From: Roseovarius marisflavi
GTDB taxonomy: Bacteria; Pseudomonadota; Alphaproteobacteria; Rhodobacterales; Rhodobacteraceae
Direction: 5' to 3'
Assembly: GCF_900142625.1 (NCBI RefSeq)
Contig: NZ_FRBN01000022.1
Coordinates: 1 to 56,888, forward strand
DNA length: 56,888 bases
The stretch's first letter is position 1; the number at the start of each line of letters is the position of its first letter. The notes beneath the pieces were generated by a model. It did not search any database. It saw only the letters and a program-made list of their open reading frames with translations, and had not been told where the DNA came from. Made by a program: the position numbers and the translations under genes. This document shows positions 44,557 through 54,486 of the stretch, piece after piece.

Positions 44557-45489
44557 TTAGTATCCCAGGTTGCGATCAACCAGATGCAGGAACGGCTCGC
44601 CCGCCTCGCCGCGTCGGATGTTTTCCGCGATCACCTGCGAGGCTGATTTCGGTCGTGTTTCCGAGGCGATATGCGGCGTCACCGTCACCCGTGGATGCGC
44701 CCAATAGGGGTGCTCTGGCGGCAGCGGTTCCTCGCGGAACACGTCCAGCGTGGCATGGCCGACATCGCCGCTGTCCAGCACCGCCAAAAGCGCGTTATCG
44801 TCGATCAGAGGCCCGCGACCGGGGTTCACGATCACCGTGCCGCGCGGCAGATACGCTAGCGTTTCCTCGTTCAGAATGTTTTCCGTATCCCCCGTCAGCG
44901 GCAACAAGAGAACAAGGATATCGGCCACTTGAAGGGCCGAACGCAGCCCCTGTTCGCCCGAAAGACAGGTCACGCCGTCGATCTCTTTCTGGCTCCGGCT
45001 CCAGCCGGTCATCGCGAACCCAAGCCGCCCCAACGCCGATGCGCAGGCCTGGCCAAGCGCGCCAAGGCCCAGCATGGTCACCCGCCGATCCTGTGCCAGC
45101 GGCGGGATATCCTTGCGCCAGATCCCGTCCTGCCCAAGAATATGCGCATCCATCCCAAGATGATGGCGCAGCACGTGACCCGTGACCCATTCGACCATAC
45201 CCTGCGTCAGACCGTGATCGACCATCCGCGCCAGCGGCAGGTGCAGGGTTGGATTGCCCACCACATCCTCGACCCCGGCCCAGAGGTTCAAAACCGCCTT
45301 GGCGCGGGTGAAGGGGGCAAAATCCTCGACCCCGCTATTGGGCGCATAAACGATGTAATCAACCTCATGCGCGGGCATCTTTGTGGCAAGGTTGGCCGCG
45401 ACCCCGGCCTCTGACAAGGCGGTTCTCAATGGCGCTTCATAGGTTTCCCACCGCTCGGGGCGGGCAGCGAACAGGACGTTTACGGGCAT
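44557..45489 (-). CDS. ghrA: Glyoxylate/hydroxypyruvate reductase A type D-2-hydroxyacid dehydrogenase
   Basis: A 310-residue NAD(P)H-dependent reductase. The Rossmann motif VTMLGLGALGQACASALGRL is near residues 137-156, the catalytic Arg in IVNPGRGPLIDD, the Glu in DVFREEPLPPEHPYW and the His in VTPHIASETR. GhrA reduces glyoxylate and hydroxypyruvate; other D-2-hydroxyacids are possible. It is the last gene after rodA on the reverse strand (5-base gap) and may be co-transcribed with the cell-shape genes. Confidence 0.88.
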   Translation of the reverse strand: MPVNVLFAARPERWETYEAPLRTALSEAGVAANLATKMPAHEVDYIVYAPNSGVEDFAPFTRAKAVLNLWAGVEDVVGNPTLHLPLARMVDHGLTQGMVEWVTGHVLRHHLGMDAHILGQDGIWRKDIPPLAQDRRVTMLGLGALGQACASALGRLGFAMTGWSRSQKEIDGVTCLSGEQGLRSALQVADILVLLLPLTGDTENILNEETLAYLPRGTVIVNPGRGPLIDDNALLAVLDSGDVGHATLDVFREEPLPPEHPYWAHPRVTVTPHIASETRPKSASQVIAENIRRGEAGEPFLHLVDRNLGY

Positions 45490-45494
45490 GAAAT

Positions 45495-46634
45495 CTACCT
45501 TGGTTTGTGAATATGTGCGCTCTGGACAAGGCCGAATCCGACCATCAGGACAAGCATGGCAGAGCCGCCATAGCTCACCAGTGGCAAGGGCACGCCGACC
45601 ACGGGCATCAGCCCCATCACCATCGCCATATTGACCGAGAAAAACAGGAAAAATGTCATCGCCACACCAAGCGTCAAAAGCGAGGAATAGCGATCACGGT
45701 TCGAGAGCGCGGTCGAGATACAGAACAGCAAAATGAGCGAGTAAAGCCCCAGGATCGAAATCGCCCCGACAAAGCCGAATTCCTCGGCCAGCGTCACAAA
45801 GATGAAATCGGTGTGCTTTTCCGGCAGGAAGTTAAGCCGCGACTGCGTGCCCTGCATGAACCCTCGCCCGGTCCAGCCGCCCGAGCCAAGCGCGATCTTG
45901 GATTGAGTGATGTGATAGCCGGCGCCAAGCGGGTCATTGTCGGGATTGAGAAAGGTGTCGATCCGGCGATACTGGTAATTCTCAAGCATTTGCCAACTGG
46001 TGCCCCGGCTTTCAAACACCGCAAAGATCAACCCCACGACGGCGGCGATCACGGTGGCGAAATAGGCCCAATGCACGCCTGCGATGAACATCATCACCCC
46101 ACCGGCGGCCAGCAACAGGATCGAGGTGCCCAAATCCGGCTGACGCAGAACAAGCGCGACGGGAAACAGGATCATCGCCACCGGCAGGGCCACCCAAACC
46201 GGCCGCGATACCCGCGACATCGGCAACCAGTCGTAATAGGCCGCCAAAAGCATCACCAGCGTGATTTTCACAAGCTCCGAGGGCTGCAACCGCATGAAGC
46301 CGATGTCGATCCAGCGTTGCGCGCCCTTGCCCTCGACCCCGACAAGCGCCACCGCAATCAACAACGCCAGCGAGATCAGATAGGCCAGCAGGGACATGTT
46401 GCGCCAGAACCAGATCGGCACCATCGCCACCATAAGCATGACGGCAAAGCCGAGTGCAAAGCGCTTCATTTGCGGTTCGGCCCATGGCGACAGAGACCCG
46501 CCGGCAACCGAATAGAGCATCAGGAACCCAACCCCGGCCACCGCCATCAACAAGACCATAAGCGGCCAGTTGAGGTGAAGCATCTTGCCCGGCCCCGTCG
46601 GCGTGGTCTTGACGGTATATTCAAGATAGCTCAT
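45495..46634 (-). CDS. rodA: Rod-shape peptidoglycan glycosyltransferase RodA
   Basis: A 379-residue SEDS-family membrane protein with about ten helices that polymerises lipid II during elongation, together with PBP2. Family landmarks include MRLQPSELVKITLVMLLAAY, FLPEKHTDFIFVTLAEEFGF and the ending PLPLVSYGGSAMLVLMVGFG. The start overlaps the mrdA stop by 4 bases, so the enzyme pair is coupled at translation. Confidence 0.96.
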   Translation of the reverse strand: MSYLEYTVKTTPTGPGKMLHLNWPLMVLLMAVAGVGFLMLYSVAGGSLSPWAEPQMKRFALGFAVMLMVAMVPIWFWRNMSLLAYLISLALLIAVALVGVEGKGAQRWIDIGFMRLQPSELVKITLVMLLAAYYDWLPMSRVSRPVWVALPVAMILFPVALVLRQPDLGTSILLLAAGGVMMFIAGVHWAYFATVIAAVVGLIFAVFESRGTSWQMLENYQYRRIDTFLNPDNDPLGAGYHITQSKIALGSGGWTGRGFMQGTQSRLNFLPEKHTDFIFVTLAEEFGFVGAISILGLYSLILLFCISTALSNRDRYSSLLTLGVAMTFFLFFSVNMAMVMGLMPVVGVPLPLVSYGGSAMLVLMVGFGLVQSAHIHKPR

Positions 46635-48574
46635 GCGCGGTCTTTCCCGTCCGGACCGGTTTGCGGGCGCGCCCTGCGCAGCTTTTCCTGAAGCGCCTTG
46701 ATCCGGCCCCGGTCGGCGGCGGGATAGGCCTCAAGCGGCGGGTCCTCGCCATAGAGCGCCTGAAGGGTGATGTCGCGGGCAATCGGCGCGGCGGCGGTCG
46801 AGCCACCCCCGCCGTGCTCGACGATCACGGCGACGGCTACCTTTGGCGCGTCAAAGGGGGCAAAGTTGACAAACAACGCGTGATCGCGCCGCTCCCAGGG
46901 AAGGTCGCGGTTGTTGACCACGCCGCTGGCACGCTCGCCCGAGGTGATGTTGCGCACCTGGCTGGTGCCGGTCTTGCCGGCCATGCGAAAGGCATCTTCG
47001 ATGATCCGGCTGCGATAACCGGTGCCGCGATTGCTGTTGGAGACCGCGAACATCGCCTTGCGCACCTCGCGCATGAGGTTCTCATTGAGGCCAAGCGTGT
47101 CGCCATGGCCAGTGGGCTGTTCAACCCCGTCGATTGACTTGATCAGGCGCGGCGTCACCGCCCGGCTTGTGGCGATCCGCGCCGTCATCACCGCCAGTTG
47201 CAGGGGCGAGGCCAGAACAAAGCCCTGACCGATGGCGGTGTTCACACTGTCGCCGATCACCCAGGGCTGGCCCCGGTTGGTCTGTTTCCACTCGCGCGTC
47301 GGGGCAAGGCCCTTGGCGACACTGGTCATCGGAAGGTCGAACTGGACCCCGACCCCAAGTCGCTCGGCCATGGCGCTAATCTTTTCGATGCCGGTGCGCA
47401 GGGCCAATTCGTAATAATAGATGTCACAGCTTTCGCGCAGCGAGCGATGCAGATCGACATTGCCGTGCCCGCCCCGCTTCCAGCAGTGGAACCGGCGACC
47501 GCTGATTTCCATGTAGCCGGGGCAATAGACCGTATCATCAAGGGCGATCTGCCCGTCCTCAAGCGCGGCCAGGGCCGTGACCATCTTGAAGGTCGATCCC
47601 GGCGGATAAATCCCCTGCACCGCCTTGTTGGGCAGCGGGCGATAGGGATCTTCAAGCAGGGCCTTGTAGTCGGATACCGAAATGCCGCGCACGAAAAGGT
47701 TGGGGTCATAGCTCGGGGCAGAGGCGCAGGCCAGAAGATCGCCGGTGTCACAATCAATCACCACCGCCGCCGCGCTTTCGCCCTCAAGGCGCGCATTGGT
47801 ATAAGATTGCAGGTTGTTGTCCAGCGTCAGCTGCATATCGGCGCCGGGCTGGCCTTCCTGGCGGTCAAGCTCGCGCATCACCCGGCCGGCGGCGTTTACC
47901 TCGACACGGCGGGTGCCGGCGCTGCCGCGCAACTGATTTTCGCGCTTGGCCTCAAGCCCGATCTTGCCAATCTGAAAGCGGGGCAGGCGCAAAAGCTGTT
48001 CCGGCGCGTCGATCCGTTCAATATCCTTGTCACTCACCGTGCCGACATAGCCGACCACATGGGCGTAATCATTGGTTGCCGGATAGCGCCGCGACAGGCC
48101 CACCTCGGGCAGCACACCGGGCAGGGCGGGGGCATTCACCGCAACCCGGCTTATAGCGCCCCAGCTGACGCGGTCAGCGACGGTGACCGGGGTGTCGCCG
48201 CGCAACTCGCGCAGATCGCGGCGCGCGCGCTCAAGCTCGTCAGGGTCAAGCTCGACAAGCTTGGCCAGCCGCGCGATCACGGCATCCACATCCCCCGCCT
48301 GTTCGCGGGTCATGGTGATACGGTAACTTGGCACGTTCTCGGCGATCACCGCGCCGTTGCGGTCAAACAGGCGGCCACGGGTGGGCGGGATAAGTTGGAT
48401 GTTGATGCGGTTCTCATCGGCCAAAAGGCGAAACTGATCGGCCTGTTCGACCTGCATATAGCGCATGCGCAGCGCCAGAATGCCCATCACCCCGGCCTGA
48501 AGCCCGCCAACGACAAGCCCGCGCCGGGTGATGCGCCGCTGGCTTTCAGCGGTATCGCGGCCCGGGCGTCTCAT
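46631..48574 (-). CDS. mrdA: Penicillin-binding protein 2 (peptidoglycan transpeptidase)
   Basis: A 647-residue class B PBP that crosslinks peptidoglycan for rod elongation. One N-terminal membrane anchor (LVVGGLQAGVMGILALRMRY) is followed by the pedestal domain and the transpeptidase domain with Ser327 in PPGSTFK, the second motif SCD (382-384, in place of the usual SXN) and KTGTS (534-538). It acts in the periplasm with RodA, MreB, MreC and MreD, whose genes flank it. Overlaps: 4 bases with mreD and 4 with rodA. Confidence 0.96.
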   Translation of the reverse strand: MRRPGRDTAESQRRITRRGLVVGGLQAGVMGILALRMRYMQVEQADQFRLLADENRINIQLIPPTRGRLFDRNGAVIAENVPSYRITMTREQAGDVDAVIARLAKLVELDPDELERARRDLRELRGDTPVTVADRVSWGAISRVAVNAPALPGVLPEVGLSRRYPATNDYAHVVGYVGTVSDKDIERIDAPEQLLRLPRFQIGKIGLEAKRENQLRGSAGTRRVEVNAAGRVMRELDRQEGQPGADMQLTLDNNLQSYTNARLEGESAAAVVIDCDTGDLLACASAPSYDPNLFVRGISVSDYKALLEDPYRPLPNKAVQGIYPPGSTFKMVTALAALEDGQIALDDTVYCPGYMEISGRRFHCWKRGGHGNVDLHRSLRESCDIYYYELALRTGIEKISAMAERLGVGVQFDLPMTSVAKGLAPTREWKQTNRGQPWVIGDSVNTAIGQGFVLASPLQLAVMTARIATSRAVTPRLIKSIDGVEQPTGHGDTLGLNENLMREVRKAMFAVSNSNRGTGYRSRIIEDAFRMAGKTGTSQVRNITSGERASGVVNNRDLPWERRDHALFVNFAPFDAPKVAVAVIVEHGGGGSTAAAPIARDITLQALYGEDPPLEAYPAADRGRIKALQEKLRRARPQTGPDGKDRA

Positions 48575-49110
48575 GTCCGTTTGCTCATGGCGTCAAGATC
48601 ACCGGGGGTGAGTTTGCGCACGCCCATGAGCGTATGCGACACAAACGCCACCACCGGATAGACCGCCAGCGTGAACAACAGCTGCATCAGGCTAAGACCA
48701 AGCGGTGCCTGATCCACCATCAGCACCGCCAGCACCAGACGATAGGCCAGCGTGATCCCCACCATCGTGCTTGCCACCGAGGCCCATTCGGCGGCAAAGC
48801 TGAGATCGCGCAGCATCGGCGCGCGGTTGCGCAGGGTCTCGGCCCCCATCACGACGCAGGCCGCCCAAAGCCCCGGTGGGCGCTGGAACAAAAGATCCAT
48901 GCCAAGCGCCACCAGGGCGATCAGCAGGACCGGAACATAATCCGGCCGCCGCAACACCCAGGCAAAGGTGATCGCCAGGATAAGATCGGGCCCGGTCCAG
49001 TTGGAGGGCTGTGTGTCCAGGGGCAAAAGGTGCATGAATATCAGAAAGATACACAGAAAAAGGTAAAGCGCGCGCATCAGCCAGTAGCGTTGAATGAAAC
49101 TCTCAGCCAT
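48571..49110 (-). CDS. mreD: Rod-shape-determining protein MreD
   Basis: A 179-residue inner-membrane protein with about five helices, starting MAESFIQRYWLMRALYLFLC. MreD links MreB and MreC to the elongation enzymes. Its sequence is poorly conserved, so the assignment rests on size, hydrophobicity and position between mreC and mrdA. Start 49110 lies within mreC (8-base overlap). Confidence 0.9.
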   Translation of the reverse strand: MAESFIQRYWLMRALYLFLCIFLIFMHLLPLDTQPSNWTGPDLILAITFAWVLRRPDYVPVLLIALVALGMDLLFQRPPGLWAACVVMGAETLRNRAPMLRDLSFAAEWASVASTMVGITLAYRLVLAVLMVDQAPLGLSLMQLLFTLAVYPVVAFVSHTLMGVRKLTPGDLDAMSKRT

Positions 49111-50020
49111 TGCCCGCCTCCGCCGCTTGGGGGGCGTCGGGGGCCTGTTCATCAGGCAGCAGGACCGGGGCAATCAACTGACCGGGATCGGTCAGGTCTT
49201 CGTGCCCGTAACTGCGCAGGACGCGCAGAAATTCAAGCCGCTCGTAATCGGCCGCGATGCGCACGCGCATCCGCCCGCCGGGGTCTTCGGCGAGCTGTCC
49301 TATCAACAGCCCGGCGGGAAATACCCCGCCATCCCCCGAGGTCAAAATCCGGTCGCCGGGGCGCACCTGATCGGGGTCCTCGATAAAGTCGATGGGCGGG
49401 GCCGCGCTATTGTCACCGATCAACAACGCCTGTTGCCCCGAGGGTTGGATCGTCACCGGAACGCGGCTTGAGGTGTCGCTCAGAAGGATCACCCGTGCGG
49501 TATTGCGCCCCACACCCGAGATGCGTCCGACAAGGCCAAGCCCGTCCATCGCCGCCCAACCGTCGACGATCCCATCGCGCGCGCCAACATTGATAAGCAC
49601 CGACTGGCGAAACGGCGAGCCGCTATCGGCCATCACCACGCCGGTGACAAAGGTCAGGCGCGGATCAAGCTGTACGTTGTTGAGATCAAGCAGTCGGGCG
49701 TTTTCCTGTTCAAGTTGAAGCGCGGCCTCTTTCCAGGCCTTCATCTGCTGCAATTCTCGGCGCAGTTCCTGATTTTGCTGGTACATCCGCTGATAGCTCT
49801 GGAAATCTCGCAGGATGTTCACGGCGCCTGTAACCGGCGCCATCGCCCAGTCAAAGCTTGGCACGACCCGATCCACCACCTGTGCGCGAAACCGCTCGAC
49901 CCGCGGGCTGTCGATCCGCCAGACAAGGAAAAGCCCGAGAAGACACAGCAAAACGACCCCCAAAAGCAAACGCTTGAGCGGGCCGGTATAGTCGTCGCCT
50001 TGTCCTCGGTCTCTTGCCAA
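49103..50020 (-). CDS. mreC: Rod-shape-determining protein MreC
   Basis: A 305-residue bitopic protein: short cytoplasmic N-terminus, one membrane segment (LLLGVVLLCLLGLFLVWRID), a coiled coil (QQNQELRRELQQMKAWKEAA) and a beta-barrel periplasmic domain that scaffolds the elongation complex (e.g. VLINVGARDGIVDGWAAMDG). It follows mreB by 31 bases and overlaps mreD by 8. Confidence 0.95.
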   Translation of the reverse strand: MARDRGQGDDYTGPLKRLLLGVVLLCLLGLFLVWRIDSPRVERFRAQVVDRVVPSFDWAMAPVTGAVNILRDFQSYQRMYQQNQELRRELQQMKAWKEAALQLEQENARLLDLNNVQLDPRLTFVTGVVMADSGSPFRQSVLINVGARDGIVDGWAAMDGLGLVGRISGVGRNTARVILLSDTSSRVPVTIQPSGQQALLIGDNSAAPPIDFIEDPDQVRPGDRILTSGDGGVFPAGLLIGQLAEDPGGRMRVRIAADYERLEFLRVLRSYGHEDLTDPGQLIAPVLLPDEQAPDAPQAAEAGNG

Positions 50021-50051
50021 AGGGTCCCCCTTTTAGGAAAAGGTGGGCGTC

Positions 50052-51104
<1,053 letters not shown>

Positions 51105-51166
51105 CTAGCGTCCCGTCGTGAAAATAGAATAATTGCACCGCGACTCGGGGTCGGGTGCCGCTGGCA

Positions 51167-51195
51167 CTTATAGGGTGCGGGCGGTTTGGGCGAAA
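51167..51195 (-). promoter_or_regulatory. Possible promoter for mreB
   Basis: On the reverse strand TTTCGC (51195-51190), 17-base spacer, TATAAG (51172-51167); the -10 is near consensus and the -35 weak. It gives the mre operon a start separate from hisD. Confidence 0.45.
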
Positions 51196-51262
51196 GGGCC
51201 AGTTTGGCCGTGGTAAGCGTCAAACTGCCACCCGTTTGACCCCCTTCGCCCGGTTTTGCCCC

Positions 51263-52564
51263 CTAGTCGTTCAGATGATCCAGCCGCGCGCGCACCGACA
51301 GGCCATGCGCCTCAAGGCTTTCGCTGATCGCCAGCGTTTCGGCCGCCGGGCCAATCGCACGCAGCGCCTCGGGCGTCATCTTGGCAAGCGTGGTGCGCTT
51401 GACGAAATCCATCACCGACAGGCCGCTGGAGAACCGCGCCGAACGTGCGGTCGGTAGCACGTGATTGGGCCCGCCGACATAATCGCCGATCGCCTCGGGC
51501 GTCCAGGCGCCAAGAAAAATCGCCCCGGCATGGGTGATTTTTTCCGAAAGGGCATCGGGGTCAGCCACGCAAAGCTCCAGATGCTCGGGCGCGATCCGGT
51601 TGCTAAGGGCGGCGGCGTGATCAAAGTCGGGCACAAGGATGATCGCGCCGAAATCGCGCCAGCTTGCCCCGGCAATCTCGCGCCGCTCCAGCGTTTCAAG
51701 GTGGCGATCCATTGCCGCGCTGACCGCTTGGGCAAGATCGCCGTCATCGGTGATCAGGATGGATTGCGCGCTTTCGTCGTGCTCGGCCTGACTCAGCATA
51801 TCAAGCGCAATCCAGTCGGGGTTTTGCCCGGCGTCGGCAATCACCAGAATTTCCGACGGCCCGGCGATCATGTCGATCCCGACCTTGCCGAACACCCTGC
51901 GCTTGGCGGCGGCGACAAAGGCGTTGCCGGGGCCGGTGATCTTGTCGACCGGGGCAATGGTTTCGGTGCCATAGGCAAGGGCCGCAATCGCCTGTGCGCC
52001 GCCGATGCGGTAAATCTCGTCAACCCCGGCGATCTGCGCGGCCAAAAGGACAAGCGGATTGGCCTGACCATCGGGCGTCGGCACCACGATCGCCAGCCGC
52101 TCGACCCCGGCCACCTTGGCGGGAATGGCGTTCATCAGCACCGAGGACGGATAAGACGCAAGCCCGCCGGGCACGTAAAGCCCCGCCGCGCTGACCGGGG
52201 TCCAGCGCCAGCCAAGCGTCGCGCCGTTCGCCTCAACCCAGCTTTGATCCTCGGGCAATTGGCGGGCGTGATAGGCGCGAATGCGCTCTGCCGCCAGTTC
52301 AAGCGCTGCGCGCTCACCTTCGGGCACCTGCGCGATCAGATCGGCCATCTCTTGCCGCGAAAACCGCAGGGTTTCAGGCGTCAGGTCAAGGCGGTCAAAT
52401 TTCGAGGTCAGCTCGATCACCGCTGCATCGCCGCGCGCGCGTACATCCTTGATGATGCCCGCCACGATGTCATCGACATCGGGGCTGTCTTCGCGCTTGG
52501 CGCTGAGCAGGGTCTGAAACTGGGCCTCAAAACCGGGGTCGGTGGCGTTCAAGAATACGGGCAT
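51263..52564 (-). CDS. hisD: Histidinol dehydrogenase
   Basis: A 433-residue zinc enzyme that oxidises L-histidinol to L-histidine in two NAD-dependent steps. The family signature GIDMIAGPSEILVIADAGQN and the catalytic pair in RIAPEHLEL are present, with typical YVPGGLASYPSSVLMNAIPA near residues 124-143. The start at 52564 (MPVFLNATDPGFEA) has an AGGAGA site; the frame runs 63 codons further upstream without similarity. Downstream lies mreB. Upstream, where DUF2948 and murA would be expected, two unrelated forward genes intervene. Confidence 0.97.
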   Translation of the reverse strand: MPVFLNATDPGFEAQFQTLLSAKREDSPDVDDIVAGIIKDVRARGDAAVIELTSKFDRLDLTPETLRFSRQEMADLIAQVPEGERAALELAAERIRAYHARQLPEDQSWVEANGATLGWRWTPVSAAGLYVPGGLASYPSSVLMNAIPAKVAGVERLAIVVPTPDGQANPLVLLAAQIAGVDEIYRIGGAQAIAALAYGTETIAPVDKITGPGNAFVAAAKRRVFGKVGIDMIAGPSEILVIADAGQNPDWIALDMLSQAEHDESAQSILITDDGDLAQAVSAAMDRHLETLERREIAGASWRDFGAIILVPDFDHAAALSNRIAPEHLELCVADPDALSEKITHAGAIFLGAWTPEAIGDYVGGPNHVLPTARSARFSSGLSVMDFVKRTTLAKMTPEALRAIGPAAETLAISESLEAHGLSVRARLDHLND

Positions 52565-52765
52565 ATCGGGTCTCCTGTCAGGCGTGACATAGCCCGAGTG
52601 CCCCGCGCGCTCAAGGCGGCATTCGCCGCAGGTGTCGAACGTCGGATTTCTTTGACCTTCACGCCGAAAACTGAACCAAAAATGAGGAAAGCGGCAAAGC
52701 TGCCCTTCGGTCGGATCACAGCGTAGGCCTCGAAAGAGCCCAAAGTGCACCATGCTGCGATGCGT

Positions 52766-52794
52766 TTGAATGTCAGCTATTGGCGAGCTACGAT
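52766..52794 (+). promoter_or_regulatory. Possible promoter for the methyltransferase gene
   Basis: TTGAAT (52766-52771), 17-base spacer, TACGAT (52789-52794), 34 bases before the ATG in a visibly AT-richer stretch. The rest of the 264-base gap from hisD (52565-52828) shows nothing I can name. Confidence 0.45.
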
Positions 52795-52828
52795 TTCATA
52801 TTTCGCATATTCACGCTAAAGATAGAAA

Positions 52829-53605
52829 ATGCTTAAGTTTGATGAAGAAACAGCACAGCTGCTCGAAATCGCTTACCAAGGAAGCGATGTAACTCGGCGA
52901 AGACGCATGGCCTTCGATGCACTACACCTTTCCGAAGTTGATATTGTCGTTGATATCGGTTGTGGAAATGGGCTGCTGACCGAAGAAATCGCGCGTGCTA
53001 TCGGTAAGAGGGGGCAAGTCATCGGTGTTGACCCCAGTGAGGATATGCGTGCTCCGGCGTCTGCCCGGTGTGCTGCATTTCAGTCCGCACAAATAAAAGA
53101 TGGTTTAGCCGATGCGCTACCCTTGCGAGACGGTGAGGCCGACAAGGCTGTCGCAGTGCAGGTACTTGAATATCTCCCGGATATTCCATCCGCCATTCGT
53201 GAAGCCCATCGGGTTCTGCGCGTTGGCGGTAGGTTTGTCGCGGTTGATACTGGGTTCAAGACATTGGACTGGTTCTCCGAAGATAACGATCGAATGCAGC
53301 GTGTTCAGGCCGCTTGGGATCATCACTACACTGAGGCCTGTGTGGCCGCACTTTGGCCCAGACTGACGCACGATGCCGGTTTTTCAGCGATAGAGATCGA
53401 ACCGTTTACATTCTGCGATGTGACTTTGCGGCCCGATGGTATCGCTTTCATGTTGATGCACCTGATGTCACGCTATGCTGCTGAACACGACCATATGACT
53501 GAGGCTGAGACAACGGCTTGGTTTAAGGAGCAAGTGGAACTTGCAAACCAAGGACGCTTCTTCTTTTCACTTACTTACTATCGGATGAGTGCCATCAAAA
53601 TGTAG
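52829..53605 (+). CDS. Class I SAM-dependent methyltransferase
   Basis: A 258-residue protein with the Methyltransf_11/25 type fold: motif I VVDIGCGNGLLTEEIARAIG (residues 40-59), acidic loop VIGVDPSEDM (64-73), and motif near AVAVQVLEYLPDIPSAIREA followed by HRVLRVGGRFVAVD. The C-terminal half is a helical cap; the end reads FFFSLTYYRMSAIKM. Substrate unknown. The gene has more A and T at third positions than its neighbours, lacks a clear ribosome site, and is encoded against the murA-hisD direction, all pointing to acquisition. Confidence 0.85.
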   Translation: MLKFDEETAQLLEIAYQGSDVTRRRRMAFDALHLSEVDIVVDIGCGNGLLTEEIARAIGKRGQVIGVDPSEDMRAPASARCAAFQSAQIKDGLADALPLRDGEADKAVAVQVLEYLPDIPSAIREAHRVLRVGGRFVAVDTGFKTLDWFSEDNDRMQRVQAAWDHHYTEACVAALWPRLTHDAGFSAIEIEPFTFCDVTLRPDGIAFMLMHLMSRYAAEHDHMTEAETTAWFKEQVELANQGRFFFSLTYYRMSAIKM

Positions 53606-53921
53606 ATAGAGGTTGGCACATCTATCAGTCTCGGTCCTGAGTGCTGTGTTCTGCACCAAAGCTGCCGCCGACGCGAGCGCAGCGAAAGCTCAGATTGTCC
53701 GCTCACCGGACCTAGGTGCGGCCTGCGCCGAAGGTCAGGTTTGGGTCAGAAATGCTTGATGGTTGGGCCGGTATTACGTGACGCGACCTTTTGATCGGAA
53801 CCAGAAAACCTGCCTTATCAAGCGAAAAGGCGCGCGACGTTTCAAGGCAGGGCGTAATCGCCGCCCCCCAAATGATGGCGCGGTCGCAGACAGCCCAAAC
53901 CCATTTAAAGGCATGGTTTCA
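53606..53921. other. Non-coding stretch between methyltransferase and cytochrome genes
   Basis: The 411-base gap to the cytochrome start has no gene I can support. It contains CCTGCCTT (53809-53816) and AAGGCAGG (53844-53851) as an 8-bp inverted repeat with a 27-base loop. A 68-codon open frame at 53763-53969 has no ribosome site and does not look like a protein. The stretch could be decayed DNA from an insertion. The FNR promoter lies just beyond its right end. Confidence 0.45.
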
Positions 53922-53962
53922 TTGATCCTTGTCAAAGCCCTTAGCGATTGCCGCCCGATAAT
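53922..53962 (+). promoter_or_regulatory. Class II FNR-type promoter of the cytochrome gene
   Basis: TTGAT-CCTT-GTCAA (53922-53935) matches the FNR consensus TTGAT-N4-ATCAA at 9 of 10 positions. A GATAAT -10 element lies at 53957-53962, with 31 bases between the two centres, the spacing expected when the activator sits at about -41.5. Transcription would start near 53970, 47 bases before the ATG. FnrL or a Dnr/Nnr-type regulator could bind. Confidence 0.75.
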
Positions 53963-54016
53963 GGTCTGACGAATCATTTTTGACGTCGCGTGTGAACACT
54001 TGGAAGGGAGAAAAAG

Positions 54017-54415
54017 ATGCTGAATTCCAAACTTCGGATTTGTGCTGTTGCTCTGTGCTGCGGTCTGGGCGGAATCGCTCAGGCTGATGATCTTGGCAAG
54101 GCCGAGTATATGAGCGCCTGTGCATCCTGTCATGGCGAGAGCGCCGCCGGCGACGGACCACTGGCCGAGTTGATGACCGTGCCGGTGCCCGCGTTGACCG
54201 GCTTGTCGGCGGCCAATGACGGCAAGTTTCCGATGCTTGATGTCATCCACTCGATTGATGGGCGTCAGGGCACCCGTGGCCACGGATATCCCATGCCGGT
54301 CTGGGGCGACCGCTTTGCCAAGGATATCCCGAATGCGGGGCCCTATGGGGCCGAACCGATCATTCGCGGGCGTGTCCTGTCGATTGCCTATTATCTGGAA
54401 TCGATTCAGCAGTGA
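54017..54415 (+). CDS. Monohaem c-type cytochrome
   Basis: A 132-residue exported electron carrier. A signal peptide (MLNSKLRICAVALCCGLGGI, cleavage after AQA near residue 23) precedes one haem attachment motif CASCH at residues 35-39; a methionine in GYPMPVWGD is the likely sixth ligand. A strong GGAAGGGAG site lies before the ATG. It is probably induced at low oxygen or by nitric oxide through the FNR-type promoter. No oxidase or reductase genes adjoin it, so its partner is unknown. Confidence 0.87.
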   Translation: MLNSKLRICAVALCCGLGGIAQADDLGKAEYMSACASCHGESAAGDGPLAELMTVPVPALTGLSAANDGKFPMLDVIHSIDGRQGTRGHGYPMPVWGDRFAKDIPNAGPYGAEPIIRGRVLSIAYYLESIQQ

Positions 54416-54449
54416 CGCGGTGATCCGAAAAAATTGATGAATGGTTTTA

Positions 54450-54478
54450 CACCCCTCCGCGTGATCTGTGGCGGGGTG
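54450..54478. terminator. Possible two-way terminator after the cytochrome gene
   Basis: CACCCC and GGGGTG form the base of an imperfect stem-loop, with a few inner pairs, between the convergent cytochrome and DUF2948 genes. Confidence 0.4.
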
Positions 54479-54486
54479 CAATGCGT

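Noticed and set aside
47198..48661. Open frame of about 487 codons on the + strand opposite mrdA
   Set aside because: Shadow of the penicillin-binding protein gene; no recognisable domain or start signal.
53763..53969. 68-codon open frame between the methyltransferase and cytochrome genes
   Set aside because: It runs through the FNR box and the -10 element, has no ribosome site and no protein-like pattern.
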